Of a stretch of DNA of 64,000 nucleotides, positions 1 through 11,624 are shown one piece after another (position 1 is the stretch's first letter; each line of letters begins with the position of its first letter). The DNA comes from Cyanophora paradoxa (Eukaryota > Glaucocystophyceae > Cyanophorales > Cyanophoraceae), in the NCBI GenBank assembly GCA_004431415.1, contig QPMI01000622.1, positions 62,001-126,000 of the forward strand, in the 5' to 3' direction. The notes under the pieces are model-generated. The model was given only the letters and a program-made list of their open reading frames with translations, was not told where the DNA came from and did no database searches. Position numbers and translations under genes: made by a program.

Positions 1-3000
1 GGGGGCGGCGGGGACCGCCCCGGGGCTCATCGTCGCCGACGACACCGAGTCGCGCCCCACCATCGTGCCCCCGCCCCCGCCCCGCCCCGGCCCCGCCCCG
101 CCCGACGCAGCGCGCCGCGGGCCCCGGGCAGATGCTGGAGCTGTACGTGGACGCCTTCCACGTCTCCCTCGCCGAGGACGCCGACCTCGGCGCCGAGAAG
201 AAGGAGGCCCGCCCCGCCCCGCCCCCGCCGCCCCGCCCCGCCCCGCCCGAGCCCCGCCCCGCCCCGCCGAGCCCGCCCCGCCCCGCCCGAGCCCCGCCCG
301 CCCCGCTTCGCCCGCAGATCTTCGTCTTCTTCGTGGACAACGTGCCGCGGGAGTGGAGCGACCCGGCGCTCTACCAGGCGCACGCCGCCGCCGCCGCCCT
401 CTCGGCGATGCACCCCGACGCGCAGCGGGCGGGCCCCGGGCTGCGGCGGGGGCGCCCCCGCGGGGACGCCGGGGAGCCTGCTGACGTCGGGGAGCGCGAC
501 GCCGCGGAGCGCCGTGTCGCCCTCGGGGGCCGCCTCGGTCGCCTCGGGCGGCAGCGCCGTCTTCCGCCCCGACGCCCGCGGCTTCATGATGGACGCCACG
601 CGCTCCCGCCGCGGCACCGGCGCCACCGCCGCCGGCGTCCGCGCCGGCGGCTCCCGCGAGCAGTTCGCCGTCACCTTCTACATGGCGCGTCCCCCCGGCC
701 CCGCCGCCCCGGCCCCCCGGCCCCCACCCCGCGCTCGCTCGCTGAGGGACGCGGGGGGCAGCACCACGAGAACATGGAGCTGGGGACGGGGATCGTGCTG
801 GGGGCGGACTGCCTGAACGCCAACCTCGGGGCCTGGGAGCCCGTCGTGGAGAAGTGGCCCCTCCAGCTCGCCGTCCGCGCCCCCGACCGCCCGCCACCGC
901 CCTCCCCGCCCGACGCGCCCGGCGTGCAGCTCAAGCAGTACCGTGCGGTGGACGGGAGGACGGGCCAGCCCGGGGCCATTGAGCTGGAGGTCGCGCTCAC
1001 GGCGGGGGCGCCCCGCGAGGTGAGCGTGGCCGGGGAGAAGCAGACCGTCGTCCAGCCCCTCGCCATCAACGTCAACGCCTCCATGATCTACACCCTCCTC
1101 GGGGCCGCCCACAAGGCCCGCCCGCGCCCCCTCCCCCTCCCCTCCCCCTCGCGCCGGCGAGCGGCGGGGCGCAGGTCGTCTCGGCGATCCCGAAGCAGGA
1201 GGAGGCGCCCGTCGTCGGCGGCAGCCGCGCGGGGCCCTCAGGCCACGCGCGCGGCCCGAGCGCCGCCGACGCCGTCGGGGCGGGGAGCAGCTACCGGCGG
1301 CGGAGGCCGGGGCAGGGCGCGAGCGGGAAGCAGGGGCTGCCGGACCCCGAGGCGGAGGCGGCGAACCACATGTTCAAGCCCTCGCCGGCGGCGGCCGCCC
1401 TCAAGCGCGGCCTCTCGATGACGGCCGTACAATACAACGAGGAGGCGGCCCTCTTCGCCTCGTCGGCCTCCGCGGGGCGCGGGGGGCGCCCCGCCGGCTG
1501 GTCCAACTACTTCTTCCACAACGGGACGGGCATGCGCATCGTGTGCACGGTCCGCGAGAAGCTCGTCGGGGGGCCCGTCTCGCTGGGCGGCGGCCCGCGC
1601 CAGGACGAGCTCGCCCCCGCCCGCTCCGTCTTCGCCGAGGGGGGCGGGGCGGGGACGGGCCGGCGGCTGCCGTCGGGGCCCTCGGCGCTGCCGCAGACGA
1701 CGGCGCGGATGATGGAGGGCGGGGAGGGCGCGGGGAAGCTCAAGACGATCATCCTGGAGCCGGACGGGCGGCGCGAGGTGCCGCACGCCGTCGAGGCCGT
1801 CGTGGGGCGGGACACGAAGATCTGCTTCTGCACGGTGTACCTGCCGACGCCGGACGGGCGGCGGAACCAGCCGATCGCGGAGCTGCCGATGGACCGGCTC
1901 GGGGTGTACGCCCTGCCGCGCTCGGCCGAGGGCCCCGGGGGCATGCTCGTGTGCGCCGTGCAGCCGCACCCGCTCGGCCTCGGCGCCCGCCTCGTCTCCG
2001 TCCGCTCCCTCGTCGTCCTCAAGGCCCGCCCGCCCCGCCCCGCCCCGCCCCGCCCCGCCTGCCCCGCCCCGCCCGCCCCGGCGGCCGCTGACGGCGGGCG
2101 GTGCAGAACTTCTGCGACCACGACCTGCAGGCGCTCGTGGCGCCGAGCGCGACCGAGCGGGAGACGCGCGGCGTCACCCTCGGCGTCATCCCCAAGCGGT
2201 CCGCCCCGCCCCCCGGCAGCCCCCGCGCCGGCCCGGGCCGAGGGGAGGGCGGGCAGGTCGGAGGACGGGCTGCCGGGGGAGCTGCCCGTGCCGAACGCGC
2301 TGGTCGAGGCGCAGGCGCTCTGGGTGCGCCCGCACGGCGAGTCGGGGGACGACATCCTCGGCACCTGCCGGCAGGCCAAGGGCGGCGCGTGCGTGTACGA
2401 CTACGCGGAGAAGCCGATGCCGATCATGGGCCTCCTCGGCGACTCGGCCTCCATGCTCTGCCCCGACTACTCCCGCCGCTTCTTCTACTCCGTCTGCGTC
2501 CAGCGCTCCGCCATCCCCTTCTACTACCTCCCGGGGCGCTACCCCCCGAACCTCAAGCGGGGCAACTACGAGCCGTTCGCGCTCAACTTCCGGCCGCCGC
2601 TGGTGGTGACGAACCTGATGCTCCTCGAGGCGGGGGAGCACCTCCAGTACCGCCTCATCTGGCGCGACTCCCGCACCGGCGCCGAGGAGCTCATGTTCGA
2701 CGGCCCGCCCCCGCCCCCGCCCCGGCCCTCCTCCCCCGCCCGCCCGCCCCGGCTGAGGCGCGGGGCGCAGGGGTGATCTCGCGCGGGGAGCGGTACGTGT
2801 ACGACGGGCCGGCGTCGCGGGTGCCGGACCTCTTCCTGGCTGTGCGGGTGCGGCGGGACGAGGACGCGAAGGCGGCGGGGGAGTGGTCGCCGCCCGTGCG
2901 CCTGGCGCCGCTGGAGAAGCACGCGGAGGAGATGTACGCCTTCTTCAAGGCGCCCTACGAGGGCCTCCCGGCGGGCCAGCGCCTGCAGGTCTTCATCGAC

Positions 3001-6000
3001 CGGAAGCACATGAAGCGGAACGAGGGCCTCTTCATCCGCGACACCCCCGCCGACGTCATCCTCTACACGGGCCTCCTCCTCTACAACCGCACCGAGTTCC
3101 CCATCGAGGTCCAGTTCAAGGGGCTCGCCGGGCAGGATATCAAGATCCCCGTGGGGGGCCGCATCGTGGGGCCCCTGTGCGGGGCGAACCTGAAGGACAG
3201 CCTGGAGGCGGACCTCCCCTTCGTCAAGCTCGGCCTCGACGAGCGCGTGCGCCGCCCCGCAGCCGCCCCCGCCCCGCCCCGCCCCGCCCCGCCCCGCCCC
3301 GCCGACGGGGCCCGCGCAGATGGGCCGCTTCGAGTTCTCGAAGAGCTTCAACCTCTCCACCATCCCCGACGAGGTCCCCGTCACCGAGACACCGTCCGCC
3401 CCCGCCCCGCCCCGCGCCCCGCCCCCTCCCCTCTTCCATCCGCCTGACGGGGTCGGGGGCGGGGCGCAGGGAGCGGATGCCGAACGTGGGGAAGTACAGC
3501 GCGGCGAGCGGGGCGCCCCCGCGGCGCTCCCGCACCTTCCTCCTCGCCGTCGACAAGAGCTACGCCCAGGGCCGCTTCCGCCGCACCTCGGCCCGCCCCG
3601 CCCCCTCTCTCCCCCCTTCCCTCCCCGCGGGCCCCCCGCTGACCCGCCGCCCGCCGGGGCGCGCAGGTGGTGAAGGTGTCGAACCGGGTGCAGATCATCA
3701 ACCGGAGCGAGAAGACGATCGAGATCCGGCAGGACTGCCGGACGCTGCGGGACTGGGGCGAGCCCGAGGTCGAGCTCTTCAGGGCGGCGCCCCAGGCCCG
3801 CACCCCCTTCTGGTGGTCCTCCGTCGACCTCGACCGCCGCATCCAGGCCCGCCCCGCCCCGCCCCGCCCCGCGGCGGCTCGAGCCTGGGCCGGGGCGGCA
3901 GATGCGGGAGGTGTTTTCGAACGGGGAGAAGGGCCTGTGGACGGGGACGATCGCGCAGGACCACATGGGGACGCAGGCCATCGCCCTGCGGCACGCCAAC
4001 GGCCGCCGCTCCTGCTTCATCCGCATCGCCGTCGAGATCATGAAGCGCGTCCCCGCCCCGCCCCGCCCCGCCCCGCCCCGCGCGGCTTTGGCTGAGGCGC
4101 CCGGCAGCGGGATCATGTTCATCTTCCTGGACGAAGAGCCGGCGCGGAGCGCGCACTACCGCATCAAAAACTACACGCGGCACCACGTGCGCTACGTGCA
4201 GACGGGCATGCTGCGGGGCGCCTACGCCGACGAGCGGCGCACGGAGAGCGTCGGGCCCGGCAAGGTCGCCAACTTCGCGTGGGACTGGCCCGACGCCCAG
4301 AAGGAGAACCGCAAGGTCCGCCGGGCGGCCCCGGGGCGGGGCGGCGGGGGGCGGGCGTGAGGCGGGGCGGGCAGATCCAGATCATGCTGTGCGACCGGGA
4401 GGGGCGGCCGCTGGACGAGGGCCTGCGGGCGGCGTACGACGTGGACAAGCTGGGGCAGCGGCACACCCTCTCGCAGGCCAAGCAGCTCTTCGTCGTCATC
4501 GAGCCCGACGGCGTCTCCCGCGCCCTCAAGATCATGGGCCCCGAGTACCTCGCCAAGCAGGCCGAGTTCCGCCGCGCCAACCCCGCCCTCGTCAACCGCC
4601 GCACCTCCCTCATGTCCACCCCCAACGCCCTCTTCTCCTCCGCGGGGAGCGCGGCGGCCGGCGGGGCGCCGCCGCAGGACGCGGCGCAGGCGGCGTACGC
4701 GCAGGCGCGGGTGGCGAAGCTGGCGGAGCAGGTGGACCTCGCGAGCGTGGTGAACGTGCGGCTGGCGGTGTTCGTGCCGCAGGTCGCCGTCTCCGTCATC
4801 GACGACCGCCCGAGGGAGCTCTTCCTCCTCACCGTCTCCGGCATCCGCCTCGACCTCGACCAGCGCGACCTCACCACCGCGCGCCCCGCCCGCCCCGCCC
4901 GCCCCACCGCCCCCTCGCCCCCCTCCGGCTCACCCCGGAGCGCAGCAAGTGAAGGCGACGGTGGCGGAGTTCCAGATGGACAACCAGGCGCGCCGGCGGC
5001 GCCCGCCCCGCCGCCCCCCCGCGGCTGAGCGCCCCGCAGACGGCGAACCGCGTGATCTTCCCCGTCATGATCAGCCGCTTCCGAGAGCGGAGCGTGCGGA
5101 TCCTGCGGGGGCCCGAGGAGCCGATGCTGCAGGCGGACATCCAGCAGCAGTCCAAGTTCCCAGGCGTCCTCTCCTTCCGCCACGTCAAGTTCGAGCTCGC
5201 CGTCCGCCCCACCCCGCCCCCCGCCCCGCCCCCGCCGGCCCCGCCCACACCAGGCCCCCGCCGGCGCGCAGCCGATCGAGATCAAGCTCGAGGAGGACGT
5301 GCGCGCGGCGCCCCGCCCCGCCCCGCGGGGCCCCGGGCCTGGGCCGACGCGGGGGGCGGGGCGCAGTTCGTGTTCCAGCTGGCGACGTTCGCGGTGAACA
5401 CGGTGAACAACCTGCTCGAGGACGCCGACGAGGGCCTCGGGCCCCTCGGCTTCCTCCTCAACCAGGGCGACCCCGTCGACGCGCGCCCCGCCCCCCCCGC
5501 CCCGCCCCGCCCCGACCCGCCTGGCCCCGCCCCCGCCCCGGCCTCACTTTGCGGGGCGCGCAGGTGAGCTCGTCGGACACGGCGCCGGACCGGGCGTCGG
5601 ACGCGATCCACCTGGAGGAGCTGCGCGTCGCGCAGGCCAAGCTCATGATCACGTACCTGGGCGGGGCGGCGGCGAAGAACCGGTGGAAGGACCTCCTCGG
5701 GCAGGCCGGCATCGCCTTCCCGGGGTTCGAGACGCTCTCGGCGACGGTGCTGAACCTGCAGCGCGCGCCCATCGCCACGGGCCGCATCGAGATGGACGAC
5801 GTCTTCGAGGGCAAGACCCTCCTCGTCCGCCCCGCCCCTCCCCGCCCGTTCCGACCTGGGCGGCTGCGTCCCGACGGGCGGGGCGGGCAGGTGCGGCAGA
5901 TCGTCAAGTCTTTCCTCTCCCAGATCGGCTCCGCCGTCCGCGGCGTCGTGCGCCCCGCCCCGCCCCGCCCCGCCCCGGCCGGGCCGGGCCCTGCGGGGCC

Positions 6001-7277
6001 TCACCCTCGCCCCTCGCCGCGCAGCTGGGCTCGCTGCAGATCCTCGGCAACGTCGGCATGGCCACCGAGAACATCTCCACGGGCTTCAAGGCCCGCCCCC
6101 GCCCGCACGCGCCCGCCATCCTCCCCGCCTGAGGCCGGCCCTCGCGCGCAGGACTTCTTCTACGAGCCGGGGCGGGCGATCGGGAGCGGGGACTTTGGGG
6201 AGACGCTGGGCGCCGGCACCAAGTCCCTCTTCGCGAACGTCGCGGGGGCGGCCTTCACCGTCCCCTCCAACATCTTCCTCTCCGTCGCCAAGGGCATCTC
6301 CTTCAACGCCGGCCAGCGCCGCTCCGCCTACGTCCGCAAGCGCCACATGCTCCTCAACGAACGCCCCAAGAGCGTCTTCCAGGCCCGCCCCGCCCCGCCC
6401 CGCCCCCCCGGCGCCGCCCCGCGTGAGCGCCGCGCAGGGGCTGAAGCGGGGCGGGATGCTCTTCACGCTGGAGATGAAGGAGGCGGCGCGGGACGTGGCG
6501 GAGGCGCCCGGGCGGAGCCGCAAGGGCGCCGCCGCCAAGGTGAGGGGCGTCGGCAAGGCCCTCCTCGGCCTCGTCGTCGCCCCCTTCACCGGCGCCGTCG
6601 GCGCCATGGGCAAGGCCGGCGAGGGGTCCGCCCCCCCCTCTCCCCCTCCCCGGCCCCCCGGAGCGGCTGAGGGGCGGGGGCGGGGGCGGGCAGGATCGCG
6701 ACGATGGGGTTCGGGAAGGACGCGCTGCGGAAGCGGCGGCCGCGGACGATGGGGCGCGCCCTCGAGCTGGTCCCCTTCAGCCGGGAGGAGGCGGAGCAGG
6801 GGGAGCTGCTCGAGCAGAGCGTCGGCTGGGAGGAGTACCGCCAGCCGAACGAGCTCGTCCTCGCCCTCGTCCCCTGCCTCCGCTCCCGCGACCCCGACGT
6901 CTCCAAGTGCCCGCCCCGCCCCCGCCTCCCCCCGCGCCCCCCCTGAGCGCGCGGCCGGCGCGCGCGCGCCTCGCAGGTACTCGGTGATGCTGACGAACCG
7001 GTGCCTGATCTACATGAAGAACGCGAAGCCGTCGAAGGGCTGGGTGGTCTACCTGGAGAAGATCGTGCGGTACGAGGCGGGGAGCCACCAGGGGGAGCGC
7101 GGCGTGCTCGTCTACGTGCGGGACGAGGCGGACCGGGCGGCCCCCTACTTTGTGCCCGCCCCCCTCCCCGACAACGCGACCGCCATCTGCGCCGCCTTGG
7201 GGCAGGCGATGGACTGGCCCAACTGGTACCCGTCCGGCTGGTTCACCGAGATCTTCGCCGACGACCTCCCCGACTAG
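1..7277 (+). CDS. VPS13: VPS13-family bridge-like lipid transfer protein, 3' part
   Basis: Partial gene; the start lies left of the window. VPS13 proteins are rod-like lipid channels at organelle contact sites. Many short exons are separated by C-rich introns, several with a GC donor (for example near 2022, 3848 and 6384). The VAB/SHR-binding region runs from about 1.4 to 4.4 kb, with the typical repeat 'YRIKNYT...VRYVQTG' and the 'FAWDWPD' turn near 4160-4300. 'VSVIDDRPRELFLLTVSGI' near 4790 is the start of the VPS13 C-terminal domain. 'FFYEPGRAIGS' near 6155 and the glycine-rich 'GVGKALLGLVVAPFTG' near 6545 are the amphipathic C-terminal (ATG2-like) helices, and 'YSVMLTNRCLIYMKN' near 6980 begins the terminal PH-like domain. 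It ends at TAG 7275-7277. The N-terminal chorein domain is not in view. Confidence 0.85.
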
Positions 7278-7773
7278 ACCCGCCCCCTCCCCTTGTCTCC
7301 CCCTCGGCCTCACCCATGGCCAGCACCCCGAGACCTCGCCCTTACTTTCGAGCTCGCGGTTTTCCCGAGCTGCAGGCCGCGCGCGCGCGCCCTTCAGATC
7401 CGGTTCCGGATCCTCCCGGCTAGCGCTGCAAGCTGCGGCCCCGCGGGCCACGCTGGCGGTCGCGCACCGCCTATCTGTTTTCTGCTTTTCTTCCGATATA
7501 TATCGACGTCGACAATCGATATCGATCTCCAGACTGCACTGAATGAACACGCCTGTGAAACGCGTCTGTATTGTAGACGCAACACCCGTCACATATCTAG
7601 CTTAGGAATCTATCTCCTTCGAATTCCCGAGCTCAGGCGGCTAGCTATAGCGAAAGCACGTGCACGCCAACGCCGCCACCCTGGCGCGCCAGCGCTTCTA
7701 CCCCCCTACCCAACTGCGCCAGCCCTGCACCCGGCCCGGCGCGCCCAGTTGTGGGCACGCCATTCCTCAGTGT
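7278..7773. other. Intergenic, VPS13 to AMPK beta
   Basis: This stretch between two plus-strand genes holds the VPS13 3' end and the promoter/5' UTR of the next gene. Its centre (about 7490-7640) is AT-richer than its surroundings and contains GATATATATC and ATCGATATCGAT palindromes. I see no coding exon or RNA gene. Confidence 0.5.
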
Positions 7774-8578
7774 ATGTTCTCAAGCCGGAGAAATAGCACA
7801 GCAAGCAAGGAGCCGCCAAGCCCCCGCCCGACCCAAACACCGCGCAAGTCCACCGAAGACACACCGCGAGCATCGGAGGCTAACGAGAGCTCGGAGGAAG
7901 AGGTACGTTGCGTTTCCGCACGTCAGCCGCGCTGCCCTCGAGCTCGCCCCGCGCCCGCTGCACCAGTTAGCGCTCGCGGGCTCATCCGGCGGCAGGCATC
8001 GAGCAGCCATCGACCGGGCATCCTCTCGAAGCTCTGGAAGCTAGCTAGACCCAAGAGCAACAAGAAGAAGGTGAGATCGGAGCGAAGCTCGCGCTGATCG
8101 GCCGCGGCTGATGCATGCGCAGGGCACGCAGCGGGCAGAGGGAGCGCACCCAGAGATGAGTACGCGCTTTGGGATCACTTTTGCACTATTCCGCGCTCCT
8201 GGCTTACTCGCCTGCGGCGTGTTAGATGCTGGCGCAGGGCCTTCCACGTCGGCGAGACAAATAGAGCAGCCGAAGAAGGTCCCAACCGTGTTTACATGGT
8301 GCTTTGCGGTCATCTTTGCATCCATGTGTTCTTGTTTTGACGCCGCAGTTCCTTTCCACAGGACCGAGTACGTGACATCTCGAAACGTGCTGCTCACGGG
8401 CTCTTTCGTCGGCTGGAACGAGTTTATTCCGATGATATGGGAGGACAACGAGTTCTACACCGTTTGTAATCTCCTCCCCGGGTCCGGCCCGCTTCTTTGC
8501 TCTCTCATGCCGCCGCCCTCAATAACCGCCCCCCCCGCCGGGCCCGCAGGCCATACATGTACAAGGTGCCCACTTGTT

Positions 8579-8630
<52 letters not shown>

Positions 8631-9373
8631 GTACCTCGGCTCATCGCGTCGCCGGCAGTTTGTGGTGGACAACCAATGGCGATACGCGAAGGACCAAGAG
8701 ATCAGAACCGACGAGCGCGGTGCGCCCCTTCCCCGCCCTCTCGTCCCTTCCGCGTCCCTCACGGTCCTCTTCCATCCAGGCATCATGAATAATTACATCG
8801 AGGTGCGGGGCGCCGGCCGCGCTCGGGCCTCGCGTGACCGCTCGGTCTGACGGCGAGCCGGCGGGCGCAGGTGAAGCCGCTGCCGCCTGACGACCCGACG
8901 CCCGTCTGGGAGCCGGAGAGCCTCGAGATCGGTCCGCGTGCCCCAGCGCGCCCGCCGGCCGGCCGCGCCTGCGCGGGGCGAGCGCGGGGCGGGGCGCAGA
9001 GACGGACGGGTGGACGCAGACGCCGCCGGCGCCGCCGCACAGCTCGTCGCCGACGGACGCGCGGATGGGCGGGGCGATCTTCAAGGGGCGGGGCGCGGAC
9101 TCGCCGCCGCCGCTGCCGGCCTACCTGCGGGACGAGATCGCGCCGATGAACTCGCTGCAGACGGGGTACCGGGCGGAGCCGCCGCCGCCGCCCCTCAACG
9201 TCCAGCTCGCCCGCTTCTTCCAGGGCCGCATGGCGCGCCTTCCGGGGGAGGACCCCAGCGTGGCGCCCCCGCACGTCCTCTCCCTCTCCCACCGCTACCG
9301 CTCCAAGTACTCCACCCAAGTCTTCGTCACCCCCGCCCGCCGCCCTGCGCCCCTCGGGCCGGCCGCCGTCTAG
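7774..9373 (+). CDS. AMPK/SnRK1 beta subunit (CBM48 plus ASC domain)
   Basis: Scaffold and glycogen/starch-sensing subunit of the SNF1/AMPK energy-sensing kinase. The chosen start gives MFSSRRNSTASKEPP, a short serine-rich N-terminus like that of beta subunits. Exon 2 is lysine-rich. 'KKVPTVFTW' (about 8270-8300), then after an intron 'NVLLTGSFVGWNEFIPM' (8380-8435), 'RQFVVDNQWRYAKD' (8650-8695) and 'NNYIEV' (8788-8805) make a complete CBM48 with its conserved tryptophans. 'LPAYLRDEIAPMNS' (9115-9155) and the terminal 'SHRYRSKYSTQVFVTPA' (9287-9340) are the ASC domain that binds alpha and gamma subunits. About seven exons; one intron carries a long CT repeat. The beta-subunit assignment is firm; the paralog type is not. 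Confidence 0.85.
8583..8627. repeat. (CT)n microsatellite in an AMPK beta intron
   Basis: About 22 uninterrupted CT dinucleotides lie inside the intron between the two CBM48 exons. The Leu-Ser and Glu-Arg repeat reading frames over it are artefacts. Confidence 0.95.
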
Positions 9374-9938
9374 CGCCCGCCTGGCGCCCTTTTTCCGCCA
9401 GTTTCATCAGGGGGTGGTCGGGTAGCGGGGGGGCGCAGCTTCTCTCGGGTTGGGTAGCACGGGTAGCGGGGGGCGCAGCTTCTGTCTTACGGGGTGGGCT
9501 TGGGCAGTTAGTGGGTAGGCTAGCGGCTTTCATATCGGACGGCTCAGTTCCGCGTGTACCCTCTCTTGTACTTCCGCATGTGCATGTGCCGGAGCGCTCG
9601 GCGCGGCAGCCAGCCGGCCTCCTAGACCTAGTAGATGCCTGCAGCTGATCTGTTCACGTTGAGTTGATCGTGATTCTTTTCGCTACTCGTAACCGTAACG
9701 TAGGATGCTTTTTCTCGAAATCTGCAGCCCAGACTGCGGCTCCTCGTGAATCAACATCACAATTTAAATAGAGCGTTAAAATTGTATTTCGACTGCTACT
9801 CGTAGCCCCTGGTTCAGCGGTCCCAGAGCTCGGCGGGTTCGTTTCTCAGGTATTTGAAGGCACTGAAAGACGTCGCCGCGCCTACAGGAACAGCGGGGCG
9901 GGCTCCTTATCTATCTTCGTTAAAGGTATTTATGCGCG
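9374..9938. other. Convergent intergenic region
   Basis: Space between two converging genes. About 9417-9492 has two imperfect copies of a 'GGTAGCGGGGGGCGCAGCTTCT' -type unit (shown here only as a pattern), probably 3' UTR. An AT-rich stretch around 9757-9790 (ATTTAAATAGAGCG) may mark 3' ends. No gene seen. Confidence 0.45.
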
Positions 9939-11521
9939 TTACAGGGTGGTCTCCTCCTCGAACGAGTCGGCGGAGGCGCCGAAGGCGACTGCAAGGGCGT
10001 GAGCGACGTGGACGCGGCGGGGCGGGGGGCAGGCGAACCGAGGTCGTCGTCGGCCTCGAAGTGGGCAACGCCCTCGCACGACTCGAGCCCCATCGACGCG
10101 CCGAGATCCTCCACGTTCTCTGCGACCGCCCCGCCCCGCTCGCCACGAGCCCCGCGCGGCCGGCGGGGGGGAGGCTGGGCGGGCCGCACCAACGTACTCC
10201 TCCTCCGCGGACCAGTGCGTGTCAGCGGTCTTGAGCGCGCCCTGGGCAGCACGGTCAGTTCCCTGTGGCTCTCTGCTAGCGCAGCGCTGCAAACCTGGGC
10301 AGTGTTGTACGCGTTGGTCGCGGTCTGAGCGACGGCCTGGGTAGCGTTGTTGACAGTGTTCTGGAAAGCCGAGCCCTGGTACGCGCCCTGCGCACGCCGT
10401 CGCAGTCAGCTCCCCGCGACGCCCTGCTGGCGCAGCGCTGCAAACCTGAGCAGTGTTGTACGCGTTGGTCGCGGTCTGAGCGACGGCCTGGGTAGCGTTG
10501 TTGACAGTGTTCTGGAAAGACGAGCCCTGGTACGCGCCCTGCGCACGTCGTGGCAGTCAGCCCTCCGCAGCCGTGTGCTTGCACAGGACGCGAAAAGCGC
10601 GAACCTGGACGGTGTTGCTGGCGTTCTGGGCGACCTGGGAGATCGCGTTGCCGGCGTTCTGCAGCCCCGCCTGCGCCTGGTTGAGCATGCCGCGGTAGTC
10701 GGCGCCCTGCGCATCCCCTCGCGGTCAGCTCCCCGCAGCTGGGACGGTATTGCCGGCGGAAGTACATACCTGGACGGTGTTAACGGCGTTCTGGGCGGTC
10801 TGCTGGGTGAAGGCAGCAGCCTTCTGGCCGGCATCCTGCATGGTCTGCTTGAACTGGCTGCGGGAGCGTCGGCAAGCGAACGAAGGCGGTGAGGATGGGA
10901 CGGCGGCACCCGAACTTCTCGTCGAGGTCGGACTGCTCGTAGCGGTCCTTCACCGACTGGACGCCCTGGTTGAACTTCGCCTGGGTGTTGTCAGCGGCCG
11001 CCTGCATCTTCGCCTTGGCCTCTGCGCGAGCTGGTCGGAACGAGAGCACGTGTGGACCACGTCGAGCTCACCAGCGAACTTCTGGTCGAGGTTCGCCTCA
11101 TCGATACGGTCCGAGACAGTCTGCTTCACACCCTGCGAGCGTGTCGAACATTAGCGATCCCTTCATGTCTTTTTGCCACCGTGTCGGAGCGCTCATCGAG
11201 GCCGACGCACGGAGAAGGTGTTCTTCAGGCTCTCAAACGCATCCTTGAGCCACTGAACGATGTCGAGAGTCGCCTGGGGAAACCAAGGCGCGTTAGTCGG
11301 AACGGTCGAAACCATCCGCCGTCGGATAGCCTCGGACAGCCTAGCCTAGAAGTCGCCAAGTCGGATAACGGCAAAGGAAGTCCTAGGGTGACGGCCAGTT
11401 TCGGCGGCCGGCGGCCAATTTCGGCGGCGGATGGTCTAACGGCATCCGCCCCGCTGGACCGGAAAACGAGGAAGGAGACGCGCACGATGTCATCAAACTC
11501 GGGGTTGTACTCGGAGTCCAT
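9939..11521 (-). CDS. LEA-like amphipathic repeat protein
   Basis: Multi-exon gene starting MDSEYNPEFDDI at 11521. Further exons read 'ATLDIVQWLKDAFESL', 'GVKQTVSDRIDEANLDQKF' (about 11090) and 'GVQSVKDRYEQSDLDEKF' (about 10930), two copies of one helical unit. A series of exons follows with 'QNAVNTVQ', 'QVAQNASNTVQ' and, twice, 'NATQAVAQTATNAYNTAQ'. The last exons read 'GALKTADTHWSAEEEYV', 'VEDLGASMGLESCEGVAHF' and the end 'FGASADSFEEETTL'. The Ala/Gln/Asn/Lys-rich 11-residue-like periodicity, with no cysteine or fixed active site, resembles LEA group 3 or lipid-droplet/apolipoprotein-type amphipathic helices. A role in desiccation, osmotic stress or lipid surface coating is inference only. 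It is divergent from TELO2, with starts 104 bp apart. Confidence 0.6.
10280..10551 (-). repeat. Tandem exon-intron duplication inside the LEA-like gene
   Basis: Two near-identical units (about 10280-10404 and 10433-10551) each contain one coding exon with NATQAVAQTATNAYNTAQ, the donor side of the intron and the next acceptor. They differ by a handful of bases, so the duplication is recent. Two more diverged copies follow upstream in the gene (about 10600-10690 and 10765-10850). Confidence 0.8.
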
Positions 11522-11624
11522 CTTGGGCGGGAGGGTGGCGAAAGGAAGGCGAAGAAGCGAACTTTAGCGGGGGGAATAACTGCTGAGGGGGCACAGCGAG
11601 TTCAGAAGGGGGGTTCAGCGTTCG
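11522..11624. promoter_or_regulatory. Shared divergent promoter, LEA-like gene and TELO2
   Basis: The two start codons point away from each other with only 103 bp between them, so both promoters must overlap here. No TATA box is evident. The interval is moderately GC-rich, with a short CTTTAGCGGGGGGAATAAC-like stretch in the middle. Confidence 0.45.

Noticed and set aside
8583-8627. Leu-Ser or Glu-Arg repeat proteins over the CT run, also at 60510-60601
   Set aside because: They are translations of a dinucleotide repeat; the CT run at 8.6 kb lies in an intron.
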